Origin: Helianthus annuus
Lineage: Eukaryota; Streptophyta; Magnoliopsida; Asterales; Asteraceae
Length of the DNA: 64,000 nt
Assembly: GCF_002127325.2 (NCBI RefSeq)
Contig: NC_035448.2
Coordinates: 116,835,354 to 116,899,353, forward strand
Reading direction: 5' to 3'
Shown here: positions 32,816 to 44,217 of the stretch, one piece after another
How positions within the stretch are numbered: the first letter of the stretch is position 1
Layout of the letters: the number at the start of each line of letters is the position of its first letter
The notes under the pieces: model-generated
What the model saw: only the letters and a program-made list of their open reading frames with translations
What the model was told of the DNA's origin: nothing
Database searches by the model: none
Position numbers and translations under genes: made by a program

Positions 32816-35800
32816 ATGGCGGCCATTGCATCCCTCCAAATCAAAACCCCTACTCAATCCACCCCATTACCCAAAACTTACAAAACCCACTTCCGCCTCC
32901 AATCAATCTCCTACAAACCCAACCCGACCCGGAACCTGACCCGGAAACCGACCCGGATCTCATGCGGGTTGATCGAACCCGATGGGGGAAAGGTTGTGAA
33001 CCTGGTGGTTCCGGAGTTTGAGAGGGATTTGAAGAAGAGGGAAGCTATGGATTTGCCGAAAATAAAGGTTTCTAGGATTGATTTGGAATGGATTCATGTG
33101 CTGAGTGAGGGTTGGGCGAGTCCACTCACTGGGTTCATGAGAGAATCCGAGTTCCTCCAAACTCTTCATTTCAACTCGCTCCGGTTGGGAGACGGGTCGG
33201 TTGTTAATATGTCGGTTCCGATTGTGTTGGACATTGATGATGCCCAGAAGGAGCGGATATCTGGTTCGGGTTCCACGTCTGTTGCGCTTATTGATGGGTC
33301 GGATAATCCGGTTGCTATTTTGAATAAGTAAGATGGTTTTTTGCATCTTTTTTTTTTTGTCAATATGTGATTTGCTTATTTGTTTGTTTGTTTGTTTAGG
33401 AGTTGTTTATGAATTAGACTAGACTGCTTTTTTGTGTTTAATACACTGAAAAAAGTTAAAAAAAGTTGTAACATTAGAAAGAAAACATTTCATTTCATGA
33501 CTACAGATTGTTGTTTATGGTCTGGTTTTGTTTTGTTAGTAATGATTTTGAATCACTTTGAACCACAACCAAGTCTCTGGTTTAATAAATTGGGTCAAGG
33601 GTTTAGGGTTTTTGTTTACCATTTTTTTGGTTTTGGGCCAATTGGGCGTGTGTGTGTATATGGGTAAAGGGGACGAAAGTACGGAACCCTGCGAATTTTG
33701 GGTTTAGGGTTTTAAGTTTAGGGTTTGGTCTTGATTTGGTATTTAGGTTCATGATTAGGGTTTTGGGTAAACGCAATGGAAGTACGGAGCGCTGGCAAAT
33801 TTTTGGTTTTGGGTTCTGTCATAGTTAGGGTTTTGGGTTTAGGGTTTGGTCATGATTTGGGTTTTGGGTTCAAGATTTGACTTTTGGATTTAGGGTTTTA
33901 GGGTTTATAAAGGTCTAAACTATGGTTTGGGTTCGCGTTTAGGGTTTAGGGTTTAAGGTTCATGGATTTTATTGGAATAGATATATTACAATGACATTTA
34001 CGCAATCATCAGCCGATATTTACTTTCTGTTGGTCTTATGCATTGATTTTCTAGCATTGAGATATACAAGCATAACAAAGAAGAACGAATTGCAAGAACT
34101 TGGGGTACAACGGCCCCTGGTCTCCCTTATGCTGAAGAAGCCATAACGGGTGCAGGAGATTGGCTGATTGGAGGTGATCTTGAAGTTATACAACCAATCA
34201 AGTACCATGATGGACTTGACCATTACAGACTCTCCCCTTCAGAACTGCGTGGGGAATTTGAAAAGAGGAACGCAGACGCAGTGTTCGCTTTCCAGCTCAG
34301 AAACCCGGTACACAATGGTCATGCTTTGTTGATGACCGACACGAGGCGTAGGCTTCTTGAAATGGGTTATAAGAACCCGGTTCTTTTGCTTCATCCGCTT
34401 GGGGGATTCACAAAGGCAGATGATGTTCCACTTAGTTGGCGAATGAAGCAGCATCAGAAGGTTAGCAAATAGTTACGACTTATCTTCAATTACACATAAC
34501 CCAAAAAAGTATAATTTATGTTGATATATTGTAACGGTTGTGAAACTGTTTTGACGAATGCCAACAGGTGCTTGAAGATGGTGTTCTTGATCCAGAAAAC
34601 ACAGTGGTATCAATATTTCCATCTCCAATGCACTATGCGGGCCCAACGGAGGTGCAGTGGCATGCCAAGGCCCGGATCAATGCAGGTGCCAATTTTTACA
34701 TAGTGGGCCGTGATCCGGCTGGCATGGGTCATCCGGTTGAGAAAAGAGATCTTTATAATGCTGATCATGGCAAGAAAGTACTTAGCATGGCACCCGGGCT
34801 TGAGCGCTTAAACATTCTTCCCTTCAAGGTACCTACTTTTTTACGTCCATTGTGATTCTCGTTAGTTAGTTAGTTATCTTTACATAATAAAATATATATC
34901 CAAACACTATTTCAGGTTGCAGCATATGACAAGACACAACAGAAAATGGAATTCTTTGATCCCTCCAGAGCTCAGGATTTCCTCTTCATCTCGGGTACTA
35001 AGGTAGTATATTCACCACGAAAAGACATGCTTATTTCTCCATGTGTTTTGTTCTTGCTTTGAACATCTGCTAAATGTACCTGGACGGGTTGGGTAATTAG
35101 TCAAAGCCGGATATTGACTGGTCTGGTTGGGTTGACCCGAATTACTATTAGCGTCTCAAACGTGATTTGAAAAAACATTTTTTCATAAGATGATTTAGGA
35201 GAGATTATACACTTAATATTTATTCTAAGAGTTAAATGCCATTTTAGTCCCTGTGTTTGGGCCATTTTGCCAGTTTGGTCCAAAGGTTTGAAACGTTGCT
35301 ATTTTAGTCCAAATAGTTTCAAACGCTGCCATTTTAGCCTACTGGGTTTACTTCATCCATTTTTTCTGTTAACTAGAAGGGCAATTCAGTCATTTTTATG
35401 TAATTCTGCTAACTAGAAGGGCAATTTGGCCATATAAAATGACCAAATTGCCCTTCTTGTTAACAGAAAAACGAGATGAAGTTTACCCAGTGGACTAAAA
35501 TGGCAACGTTTCAAACTATTTGGACTATAATGGCAAAGTTTCAAACCTTTGGACTAAACTGGCAAAATGGCCCAAACCACAAGGACGAAAATGACATTTA
35601 ACTCTTTTTCTAAAATACACTTTACGTGACATTTGCATATACCGTTTACTATATAAATCTGTTGGCTATTTCGTTGTATGCTTATATCCTTTTTTTGTTT
35701 ATGTGATACAGATGCGGACGCTTGCAAAGAACAGGGAAAACCCGCCAGATGGGTTCATGTGCCCTGGTGGTTGGGAAGTGTTGGTTGAATACTACGATAG

Positions 35801-35849
35801 TTTGGCTGCGAACGAAGCTGGTAGGGTCCCTGAACCCATCCCGGCTTGA
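32816..35849 (+). CDS. APS: ATP sulfurylase, plastidic (sulfate adenylyltransferase)
   Basis: Catalyses ATP + sulfate to adenosine 5'-phosphosulfate + diphosphate, the first step of sulfate assimilation. Five exons, 32816-33327, 34055-34460, 34568-34828, 34916-35002 and 35712-35849, all with GT-AG borders, join into 467 codons, the usual length of plant enzymes. The first 50-60 residues are rich in Ser, Thr, Pro and Arg and nearly free of acidic residues, as in a chloroplast transit peptide. Catalytic motifs are present: [10 protein letters not shown] from residue 251 (nucleotide-binding QxRNPxHxxH) and GRDPAGM from residue 353. The ATG at 32816 is chosen because it starts the transit peptide in frame; an upstream TTG is not needed. 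The frame is intact and the gene looks functional. Intron 1 holds telomere-like repeats and intron 4 a Mutator-type MITE. Which APS isoform it is cannot be told. Confidence 0.96.
33690..33960 (+). repeat. Telomere-like repeats in ATP sulfurylase intron 1
   Basis: Many GGGTTTAGGGTTT and GGGTTTTGGGTT units in the intron, in the same strand sense as the gene. They contain telo-box-like AAACCCTAA on the minus strand. The function, if any, is unknown. Confidence 0.65.
35229..35604. mobile_element. Mutator-type MITE in ATP sulfurylase intron 4
   Basis: 376 bp. Ends GAGTTAAATG and CATTTAACTC, with inverted arms running most of the length (CATTTTAGTCC and CTGGCAAAATGG motifs). The 9-bp flanks TTATTCTAA and TTTTTCTAA differ by one base and fit a Mutator-superfamily target duplication. 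The same family, also 376 bp, is at 52936-53311. Confidence 0.85.
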
Positions 35850-37210
35850 GTTGTTGGACAACACGAGTACACGTACAAACGGTTCAAGTCCTGGAACCAG
35901 AAGGTGTCCAGCTTCATTGGCGAAGATATCTGGAAGTCCCGACCTGTTTAAATACCAATGTTCTAAATTGTTGTTGTATGGTATGCAGTTTGGATTGTTT
36001 TGATGCTTGCTACTTATCCAAATAAGTTGAGGCACTTGTGTTGCCTCCATGTATAAATTCATGTGCTGTTTCTTGTGCACATTGTAACATATTGTAACAT
36101 ATACTTGTTGGATTTGAATCACCTTTCGTTTGCGCTATCTTACCCTTGATGAGTCTGTCGTGTCTTGGCTGTTGCTGAGTTTACCTTATGGAGCAAAACA
36201 CATGGGCCTGGTCAGATCTTAAAAGGGATTGAAGTTGGAGGTGTTCATGATCTGGCTCAGCGGGGTTTGAGGGACATTCTTGACCAAAACGTACGCTGTG
36301 TTTTAAAACTTATTACATACTCGATCTGTTGAACTTAAGCCTACTGATCTCGTGACTAGTGCGCTCACACACATAATCTAACCAGTACATTAGTCAAAGT
36401 TTTACTTTGAGGTCAAACCTTAACTTTCAAAATTTCTAATTGATGCAAATTCTGTTACTAGTTCCTCACACAAATGTTTTCCCAGCTGTATTATGTTAGT
36501 AAGTTCAATGTGATCATAGAAATTTTCTTGATTACCGTATGAGCTTAGTATAAAAATGGAGTTAATTGTCTGTGCTTGACCTCAAAAGTCAATATTATTC
36601 TCTTCTGCTTATCATACATTTTGAAAAATCACATTGATTTAAATCTGAACTGGTTCTAACAATCGAAATCGCAATCGAATAGTCAAATTTCCATCTCTAA
36701 TATATCAGAAATTGCAATCGAAAAGTCAAATTTCTTTAACTAATGAAGTTAAATTTCTTTGTTTGACCCTCGAAGGTCAAAATTAACCTCGACAGACTTC
36801 CTACGAATTTTCCCAAGAGCCTCCATCCTTATCAGGAATGGAGCTCTCGATCTCTCAAAGAGCTTGATGCGCACCAACTATTGCGAATGATTCTTAAAAT
36901 GACTCGAAAATTCGAATTTCCTATAAAAACTCAGTGTATTTATGAGTAAACTGCGAACATATAGACGCTACACCTCCTCTCTACGATTTCAAATCCAATA
37001 AAGCATAACTTTTTAACCAGACAGTGTTGTCCCGAACGAAAATGACCATTTTTTAAAACGACCTCTCCCAAGTATAACACAAAACCCTGAGCTACACATC
37101 AAGAATTCTTGAATGCTTGCATCAAAAAACAAAAACAACAAAAAAATGGAAATCAAACAACAAAACAAAAAACCCACAAAAACCCATCAATAAATTAATG
37201 TTCTTTACAA
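35850..37210. other. 3' UTR of ATP sulfurylase and intergenic DNA
   Basis: The first few hundred bases are presumably the 3' UTR. At about 36150-36297 (+) a stretch reads open with ordinary coding composition and ends at a GTACG that could be a splice donor; I do not recognise it and it may be an orphan exon or chance. The rest is AT-rich. The part just before 37210 would be the 3' UTR of the minus-strand gene. Confidence 0.4.
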
Positions 37211-37603
37211 TTAATAACCATCATCATCATCATCATAACTATCATCATCTTTACCATCACTACTATACACATCCAAATGAGTATTACACTCATCCAACAA
37301 GAAATCACTCTTCTCAATCAACCCTCTCAACGAGTCAAACCCAAACCCAGAATCATTCGGGTCACTCGTGGGCGACTCAGTAGCCGAGTCACGACTCGGT
37401 AACCCTCCAACACACCAACAGCAAAATCCAAGATTCTCATTCTTTAGGGTTTTATTCCTCTGCAACCGTTTCTTGACCTTCTTAACCTTAGAAAAAAGCA
37501 ATCTTTTCGCTCTTTTTCCATACCCAATCACCTTTTCTTGATCGTTCTTCCTCTGTTCATCTCTGCCGTTGATTTGGCCGTCGATTTGGGGATTAAGGGA
37601 CAT
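37211..37603 (-). CDS. Small uncharacterised plant protein, 130 aa
   Basis: Single-exon frame with ATG at 37603 and stop at 37211. The N-terminal third is basic (KRAKRLLFSKVKKVKKRLQR), suggesting nuclear targeting or nucleic-acid or membrane contact. It is followed by a short Cys cluster (GFCCWCVGGLPSRDSATESP), a segment LRGLIEKSDFLLDECNTH and an Asp-rich tail of more than fifteen acidic residues. This bipartite basic/acidic layout, even codon use and the lack of repeat features make it a likely real gene. I cannot name a family with certainty. No signal peptide or membrane segment. It lies tail-to-tail with ATP sulfurylase. Confidence 0.6.
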   Translation of the reverse strand: MSLNPQIDGQINGRDEQRKNDQEKVIGYGKRAKRLLFSKVKKVKKRLQRNKTLKNENLGFCCWCVGGLPSRDSATESPTSDPNDSGFGFDSLRGLIEKSDFLLDECNTHLDVYSSDGKDDDSYDDDDDGY

Positions 37604-38560
37604 AAAATGGGGGGTGATTATTTGGTGGGTGGAGCCATATGTTATGAACAGGGGAAGTGGGGTTTCAAGTATGAATATTGTGAATGAGAATTGAATAGTG
37701 AATAATAATACATGAAGATGGTTAATATCAAATCCAACCGTTTAGTACAACTTGTGTCAGTCAGTCCTTGTTTTGACTTAATTGCAGCCATGTATTCCAT
37801 GATGTACCAACTTTTGTCCGGCACGGGTGAGGCTAAACGTAACCCAAATGTATGGATGTTTGACGGCACATGTGTGGTTTACTCGTTAATGTAACACGCT
37901 TTCGCAAAAATAAATGTTAAGTGATGATGTGACTGATTTCATAAAGGATGGATGATACATTCAGTAATAACCGTAAAACGTTATTAGATAAGTTAAATTC
38001 GTGGTTGAATTTATTGATAGATGAAATACTAAATTAAGGTGTGGTCAATACAATTGCACTTGCCTTGTTGGTATGTGTATATTTAAAAAGGAGAGGAAAT
38101 TAAATGAGAAGTCTAATAAGTTTTGTCTTGATTGTTATTATATACAATAAACTAACAATATGTTATTATTTAAAATTTTATTATTGTTCATTGTTAACAA
38201 TCCCACTCACAATTCCTTCTTTGGACTTTCTTTGATGCCCACGGGAAGATGTTGGTGACATTAGGATGATGTGGAGGTGGGGCCCCACTTGACACCACTC
38301 TTAAACATATTTTTTTTAAATACAATATCATGAATGAAAACATTTAGAATCAATTACACGAATAGTTTTGTGGTATGTTCAAATTGTGATATTGATTCCA
38401 AATTTTTAGTTATTGGTTTGGTCTTTATTGTTTATTTGTGGGTAATATAGATGGTACTTTATTAGACAATATAATTAGGTGATATTTTGGGGGCTTGATT
38501 GTAATATGGTTTTTATATAAACACCATAATATTGTAACTCTAATCATACAATATTATGAA
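37604..38560. other. Upstream region of the small gene and intergenic DNA
   Basis: Presumed promoter and 5' UTR of the minus-strand gene, then AT-rich DNA. No further gene or repeat recognised. Confidence 0.4.
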
Positions 38561-38569
38561 AATAATGTT

Positions 38570-38860
38570 AAAAGCGGCGGGGGGTTAATCATGTTTCATG
38601 TGGTAGCGTTGATAGCCGAAAGACAAAAGGGTACATGCACTATTCGACCTTTGTCTCGATTGTTGAGTGTTATGTGCCTTATGCCCAAGGCTTGATGCAA
38701 AACTACTGTCGAGTCGGGGTCTCACTGGAAGCAGGCTCTCTATTCCTACGAGGTAGAGGTAAGACTGTCTACATCTTACCCTCCTCAGACTCTACCTTAG
38801 TTTTACTATTGGTGGGATTTACTGAGTATGATGATGACAACGACGACTCCTTTAATAAAT
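38570..38860 (+). mobile_element. SINE-like segment
   Basis: Contains GGGGTCTCACTGGAAGCAGG, GAGGTAGAGGTAAGACTGTC and TACATCTTACCCTCCTCAGA in the order of the conserved 3' half of plant SINEs of the TS/Au type, followed by ACTGAGTATGATGATGAC resembling their short simple tail. The tRNA-derived 5' promoter part is poorly preserved and no target duplication was found, so it is an old or partial copy. Confidence 0.6.
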
Positions 38861-38879
38861 TCATTTGCGACTTTTGACT

Positions 38880-39370
38880 AGGATTAAACAGAGGTTAAAA
38901 AAACCTGGTTGGGCCTTGTCAAATCGATTTATCACTCGACCCACTTAACCAAAAAAATCGGTTTGGCCCAAATAGGTTTGGACCTAACTTAGCCCGTCAG
39001 TTGTAGCCTTGTTCCCTGAAATCAGGTTAGACCTGACCTAATTTGAAGAACATGTCAAAAACCTGGTTCGAACCCAACCCTAATCGATTTGATAGGTTCA
39101 AACATTTTTCCTCCAAAACAGGTTTATAATCCCAACCACTTTTTGTTTGTTGTTTGGTTCAGTTTATACACGAAGCCATTCTTAAAAGAAACAAATTTGT
39201 ACACCTCTAGGAATAAAGAAATGCATGTACAATTTTTTTTAGCCTACGTTACCCTCAACTTTTTTCTAGATCTGTCACTGATTGACGTACTTATTTTTAT
39301 GTATAAGACAATAAATATTTATTCGAACGGGACATATATCATTGATTTTTTATTAAATCCTAATATTAAC
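38880..39370. other. Intergenic, no gene seen
   Basis: AT-rich sequence with a short GGTTTGGACC-type repeat. A 94-codon frame at 39089-39373 is low-complexity and Phe/Leu/Ile-rich without recognisable features. Confidence 0.4.
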
Positions 39371-40281
39371 TAGTGGAATTCCCCCGCGCTACGCGGCGGG
39401 AATTCAGTTTGTATCGGCTCGAATTGGTATGATACCGTCACTCGTTATATCAAACTAAAGAGAAAAACCAAAAAAATAATGTCATGGGATGACCATAAGG
39501 ATATCGTCACATCTTTTACAAAATCGAAAACCATAAAACCAAACATTGGTTCCTATTTTGATAATACACATACATGTACCGATATTGTTGGGTCATAATC
39601 GGTTCGCTTCATCACAATACCTATCTATACCAAAGAAATATTCTAGTTGAATACAACACCATTTAAAAAAAAAAAAAAAAACCTTATAACGGAATGTCGA
39701 GAAAAAAATAGTTTGAATAGGACTTATTCAACTTTTTTTTGAAAAGCTTAAATAATAGAAGTGGATAAAAAATACAATCGTTTATCAATATTAATAAAAT
39801 AATATCAATAAATGTTCATAACTTAATACAATAATAAAAAAATTCGTAGCTCGAATTCAATTGGTATCGGTTCGACTTGGTACTGTAAAGTCACTCATTA
39901 TACCAAATGAAAGAGAAAAACAAAAAAATGAACTCGTGGAATGACCAAAAAGATATCGTCGCATGTTTTACATAAATCGAAAATCATAAAGCCAAATACT
40001 GGTATCGATTCCGATAAAACACATACATGTACCGATGTTGGTTCATAATTGGTGCACTTCATCACAATACCTATACCAATGAAATATTCTATTTAAATAC
40101 AAAACCTTTTTCAAAAAAATTAGAAAAAAATATATTAGAAAGTCATAAAAAAAAAAGTTTAAATACAACTACTTATTCAACTTTTATGAAAAAACTTAAA
40201 AGAACAAAAGTTGATAAAAAAATTCAACTATTTATCAATATTAAAAAATAATATCAAGAATTAATTTAATTTAATATACTA
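39371..40281 (-). mobile_element. Helitron-like end and internal 440-bp direct repeat
   Basis: At 39371 the minus strand ends with CTAG followed by T, preceded by a GC hairpin region (CCCGCCGCGTAGCGCGGGGG), a Helitron-type 3' terminus. Inward, a segment of about 270 bp at 39410-39690 recurs directly at 39850-40115 (shared ACACATACATGTACCGAT and CATCACAATACCTAT). The 5' terminus was not identified, so the element's extent is open. Confidence 0.5.
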
Positions 40282-40590
40282 AGGGGCTGTTTGTTTACCT
40301 GAGCTCTTAATGGTTCAAATTTCTTACTGTTTTAACACTTAATGGTTCAGACTATTTGTTTCGCTAGCTGATGTCTGAACGGTTCAGACATTTGCCTCTG
40401 CATGATTAAGCATTATACTGAGTCTGAATGGTTAAGACTTCTAATCAGAATTGGTCAGACATTTGTCTCTGAACGGTTAAACATTATACTGGCTCTTAAT
40501 GATTCAGACATCTTTCTTGTTCAGCACTTAATGGTTCAGACCTCTTATTGGTTCAGCACCTAAACATTCAAAAGTTGACAAACAACCCCT
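40282..40590. mobile_element. hAT-like MITE
   Basis: About 309 bp. Terminal inverted repeats AGGGGCTGTTTGTTTACC and AGGGGTTGTTTGTCAACT (right end complemented). The interior has roughly ten variants of TTAATGGTTCAGAC, likely transposase-binding subterminal repeats. The target duplication is too degenerate to confirm the superfamily. Confidence 0.65.
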
Positions 40591-41337
40591 ATATATTCAT
40601 CACCTATAATTTTAATAACAATTATTAAATATTTATCATTTAATATAATAATAATAAATTTACAAAACACTATTCATGCTAACTTTTCTTTAATATGTAT
40701 AATGTATAATATAAAATATAATATAATGTGAAGTTCATGAAAATTGTATGAATACTGGAACTATTTAGTGGTTACTTTCTTTTCCACAACGAACCGAACA
40801 CGTAGATGTGGTTTTAGTTACGTTACGATTTTATAATTTAAGATTTCTCTTTTATGTGCCGATGTCATAACAAACCGAACCCATGGTTAAATTCCCAACG
40901 CATCCCCGCGGCAACACTAGGGTCGAATCCCGCTAGTTGCTTTTAAATACCAAAATAAGTTCTACCATTCATATAAGTTTTATGTTCCCAAACACTTGTG
41001 AGAGTATCTTTACATGTAACGGTATTTGACCAATTTGATCAACCAAGTTACAAAATTCACCATTTGACTAAACCTGTTTTAAATTATTTTTTTTTAAATT
41101 AAGAAATAAAATACCAAGGGTAATATAAGAAATAAAATACGAAGGGTAATATAATAAAAGCGGGAAAAAACACACACTACCCCCTCCCGTTTTCAAAACA
41201 ATATCTTTCCGATGTGTGTATCTGTTTCAAGTTAGTATTCGTAACCATCCACGCTCTAATCTTGAACCACCATCGAAACACACACAGAGCCTAGATCGGC
41301 CCCTAAAATAAATTATTAAAGCTATAAATAGCATAAG
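40591..41337. other. Intergenic; second Helitron-type end near 40890-40937
   Basis: AT-rich. CATCCCCGCGGCAACACTAGG and then CCCGCTAGTTGC near 40899-40940 resemble another Helitron 3' end on the plus strand. The last 180 bases may be the continuation of the acireductone dioxygenase 3' UTR/downstream region, displaced by Tekay-2. Confidence 0.4.
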
Positions 41338-43703
41338 TGTGACAACTCGTATTTCAAACCCGTCTTTGTATTATATGCAACGTATGTGAACTTGATTGAA
41401 TTACCGAATGATTGAACTATTGAGTGTATGATGTTATGACATGTTATTTGAATAGGTGTTATGTGAATATGTATATGTTTACTCAACCCGAACCGCACAA
41501 CACACCACACCGCTGGACCGCACAAACCTCCTTGGGCCGTGTAGCTTGTACGCGGACCCATAGGCCAACAAGTTGGGCTCGGCCCACTCCTCTTAAATGT
41601 GTAAACCCTCAATTGTTACAATCACTTGACACAACACAACCCTAGCTCTCTCTCTCTCTCTCTCTCTCACGAACCGAAGGCAGCCAAGGCATCCATCCCA
41701 TCGAATCATCATCTTGTTCGGATCAATTCTTGTTCCTTCCCCATTCGGTTAGTATGATTGATTAATTGTATTTGATGTTTTGATGTTTTGTTACAGTAGC
41801 TTTGCATGATGATCTAGGATTTCTGATTAATATGATTGTTTGGGTTGAATGATAGTGTTCTTGATAATCGGATCCCGTGTACACTTGATTTGCATGTTCG
41901 ATAGTGTTTATACGGGTTGGAATACATGATCTAGTATTAGAACCGAACACATGGAAATTGGCTGTGATATAATAGAACTCGGATAGGTGATCAGGTTTAA
42001 CTCGATTACATGTTTACAAGTTGTGTTCATGTTTGATTCGGTTAGGGTTCTTGAGAAAACATTGGAATTATGCATGTTTGATCGATTTCGTGATTATCAG
42101 GATTGTTAGAATGATGTTGATTGATTTTGTTAATTGGTTGGTAAACTTGGAAACTGGGATAATTGTAACTAATGTGCATAATTTCCGGAAATTGTTAACC
42201 TATCGCACAAGGGGCCGATCGCACAAAGCGGCCCCAATCACACGAGCCAGTCGCACAACATGGCTGATTCACACAAGCAAACCGGTCACACAAGTGCCAA
42301 AATCGCACAAGCGATTCCCCACCGCACAAGATGTCTTGATCGCACAAGGTACTAGGTTAGCTTAACTGTTGGGCCGATAGACATGTTGGGTTGGGCTGGT
42401 CGGATCGCACAACCCACATAACTCGCACAAGTTGAGCTGTTATGCTGTTGGGCCGGACAAGCCCAAAGGCTAGTCGCACAACCCGGTTCACTCGCACAAG
42501 GATTACTGGATCGTACATATAATATTTGTTTAACCGATTGGGCCTCAAGCCCAATCCTGATCGCACAACCTATACGAAGCGCACAAGTCACTTAGGTCAT
42601 TTGTTTGGGCCGTGTATGCCATTGGACTTTATGTTGATAATTGGGCCGGGCTTGTTGGACCGCACAACATGCTGTGGATCGCACAAGGTTGTGCCGATCG
42701 CACAACATGTTGGGCCGGATGTTATTGGGCTGAATCAATTAATTGCACAATGCTGAATGGATTGTATGACTGTTATGTGTTGCCATGATTAATTCGTGCC
42801 TGTAACGTGATAACTTGTGTGAAACATGCGTGCCTTACCTGAACCAAACCTGACTTATATGGTAATCCTGTTAGGACGTGATTGACCACTTATAAATCAA
42901 GTAACTTTTGGTATAATCTGCCGAGCAAACCAAGGTGAGTTCATTGCATTTTCTCAAGCATGCGTCCCGGTGGTTTGGGACAACTGGTAAACATTTGGAA
43001 GGGAAACTTGGGGTAAACAACTGGAACATAGAAACAATCATCTACCGGATTGCCTGTTAGGCAATGGGGTAATTAGTTGATAGCGCTATTAGGTTTGGCA
43101 CCCTCACACCGGGCCGTAAGGACGGGCGTGAACTAATTACTGGGACAACTTGTAACGCGGATATAAGACCTCCTACAGCTTGTCAAGGTTGTTTGATACC
43201 TTGACTTTGACCAATGCCTGTAGGGCATTGGGGTTAGGCATTCCCATCATTGACGCTGCATACGGTACAATAATCAAGTTAACAACGACATCTGAACCAA
43301 ACAACGAGTTGATTTAACTAATATCTGGTAACTTCACACGTAAGCAACACCTTGAACTCACCAGCGTAGTCTGACACACTTGTTTGCATGCTTGTAGGTC
43401 GTTAACTTTGGAACATGGGCTTGCTATCTGGGCGTGCTGGAGTGGTCATGGATCGAAGCTACTGGATTATTTATAATTGATACATTGGTTTTAAGTTTAT
43501 TTTGAAACGCTTACTAAACGACTTATCATATGCTTCCACTACATAACTCTTGGAAATAATATTGTGTTTGACATTTAATCTTGGCGATTAATGACATGTT
43601 TTATTTAAGTATTTACTACTGGTTCAATGTGATTGGTGGCTCAGACTCTGATGTGTAACACGCCTCGCGGGGTTTCCGCGGGTGGTATTTTGGGGGTGTT
43701 ACA
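41338..43703 (+). repeat. Tekay-2 5' LTR
   Basis: Contains a CT microsatellite near 41645-41670 and, at about 42200-42740, a cluster of some twenty TCGCACAA motifs interspersed with TTGGGCCG. Small ORFs recur identically in the other LTR and are not genes. Confidence 0.95.
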
Positions 43704-43706
43704 GTT

Positions 43707-43718
43707 TGGTATCAGAGC
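43707..43718 (+). other. Tekay-2 primer binding site (tRNA-Met)
   Basis: TGGTATCAGAGC three bases after the LTR, extended by CA, complementary to initiator tRNA-Met. Confidence 0.92.
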
Positions 43719-44217
43719 CACTGGTTATAGTGAACTAGGTTTTAAAACGTTTTATAAAACCAGACTATAACCGAACAACTTCGAAAATCGATCATGACAC
43801 TCAGCACCAGATTGCAAGGTTCGTTTCTCTCTCACTTTATACAGTACTTGCTTAGCAGTCACACACCCACCACGTATATGAACTGAAACGTTTAACACCA
43901 TAGTGACTTGATAGTGGGACACTACTCTTCGACTCATGTAAACCATAGAACTGTGATATCATCTGTTGTGTTGTTTGAACGGGGGAAACTTCGAGCGTAA
44001 GCTAAGAGGCACTGAGATAAGCATGCAAATTGCCTTATTATTATGGGTGCACACTTAATAATAACGCGGGGTGCATGCAAGTCCCAGTGAGGCTTATCGA
44101 GCGTGAGAAGGGTTCTGCCTTACTATGTGTGAACTTAGTAGTACGTGAATATCAGTATGATACTTGACTCCTGTCTCGTTTCGATTTCTAAATCGGTTTA
44201 TTCCCAACTATAGAAAC
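43719..44217 (+). other. Tekay-2 leader
   Basis: About 500 bp of untranslated leader with no long ORF. This contrasts with the 2.4 kb between primer site and gag in Tekay-1. Confidence 0.6.

Noticed and set aside
36150..36297. Candidate orphan exon downstream of ATP sulfurylase
   Set aside because: Open and of ordinary composition, but I recognise no family, see no second exon and cannot define both splice sites. Noted only within the intergenic entry.
41322..42756. ORFs of 60-114 codons in the Tekay-2 LTR
   Set aside because: They are copied in the other LTR, come from the TCGCACAA array and occur on both strands, so they are chance frames.
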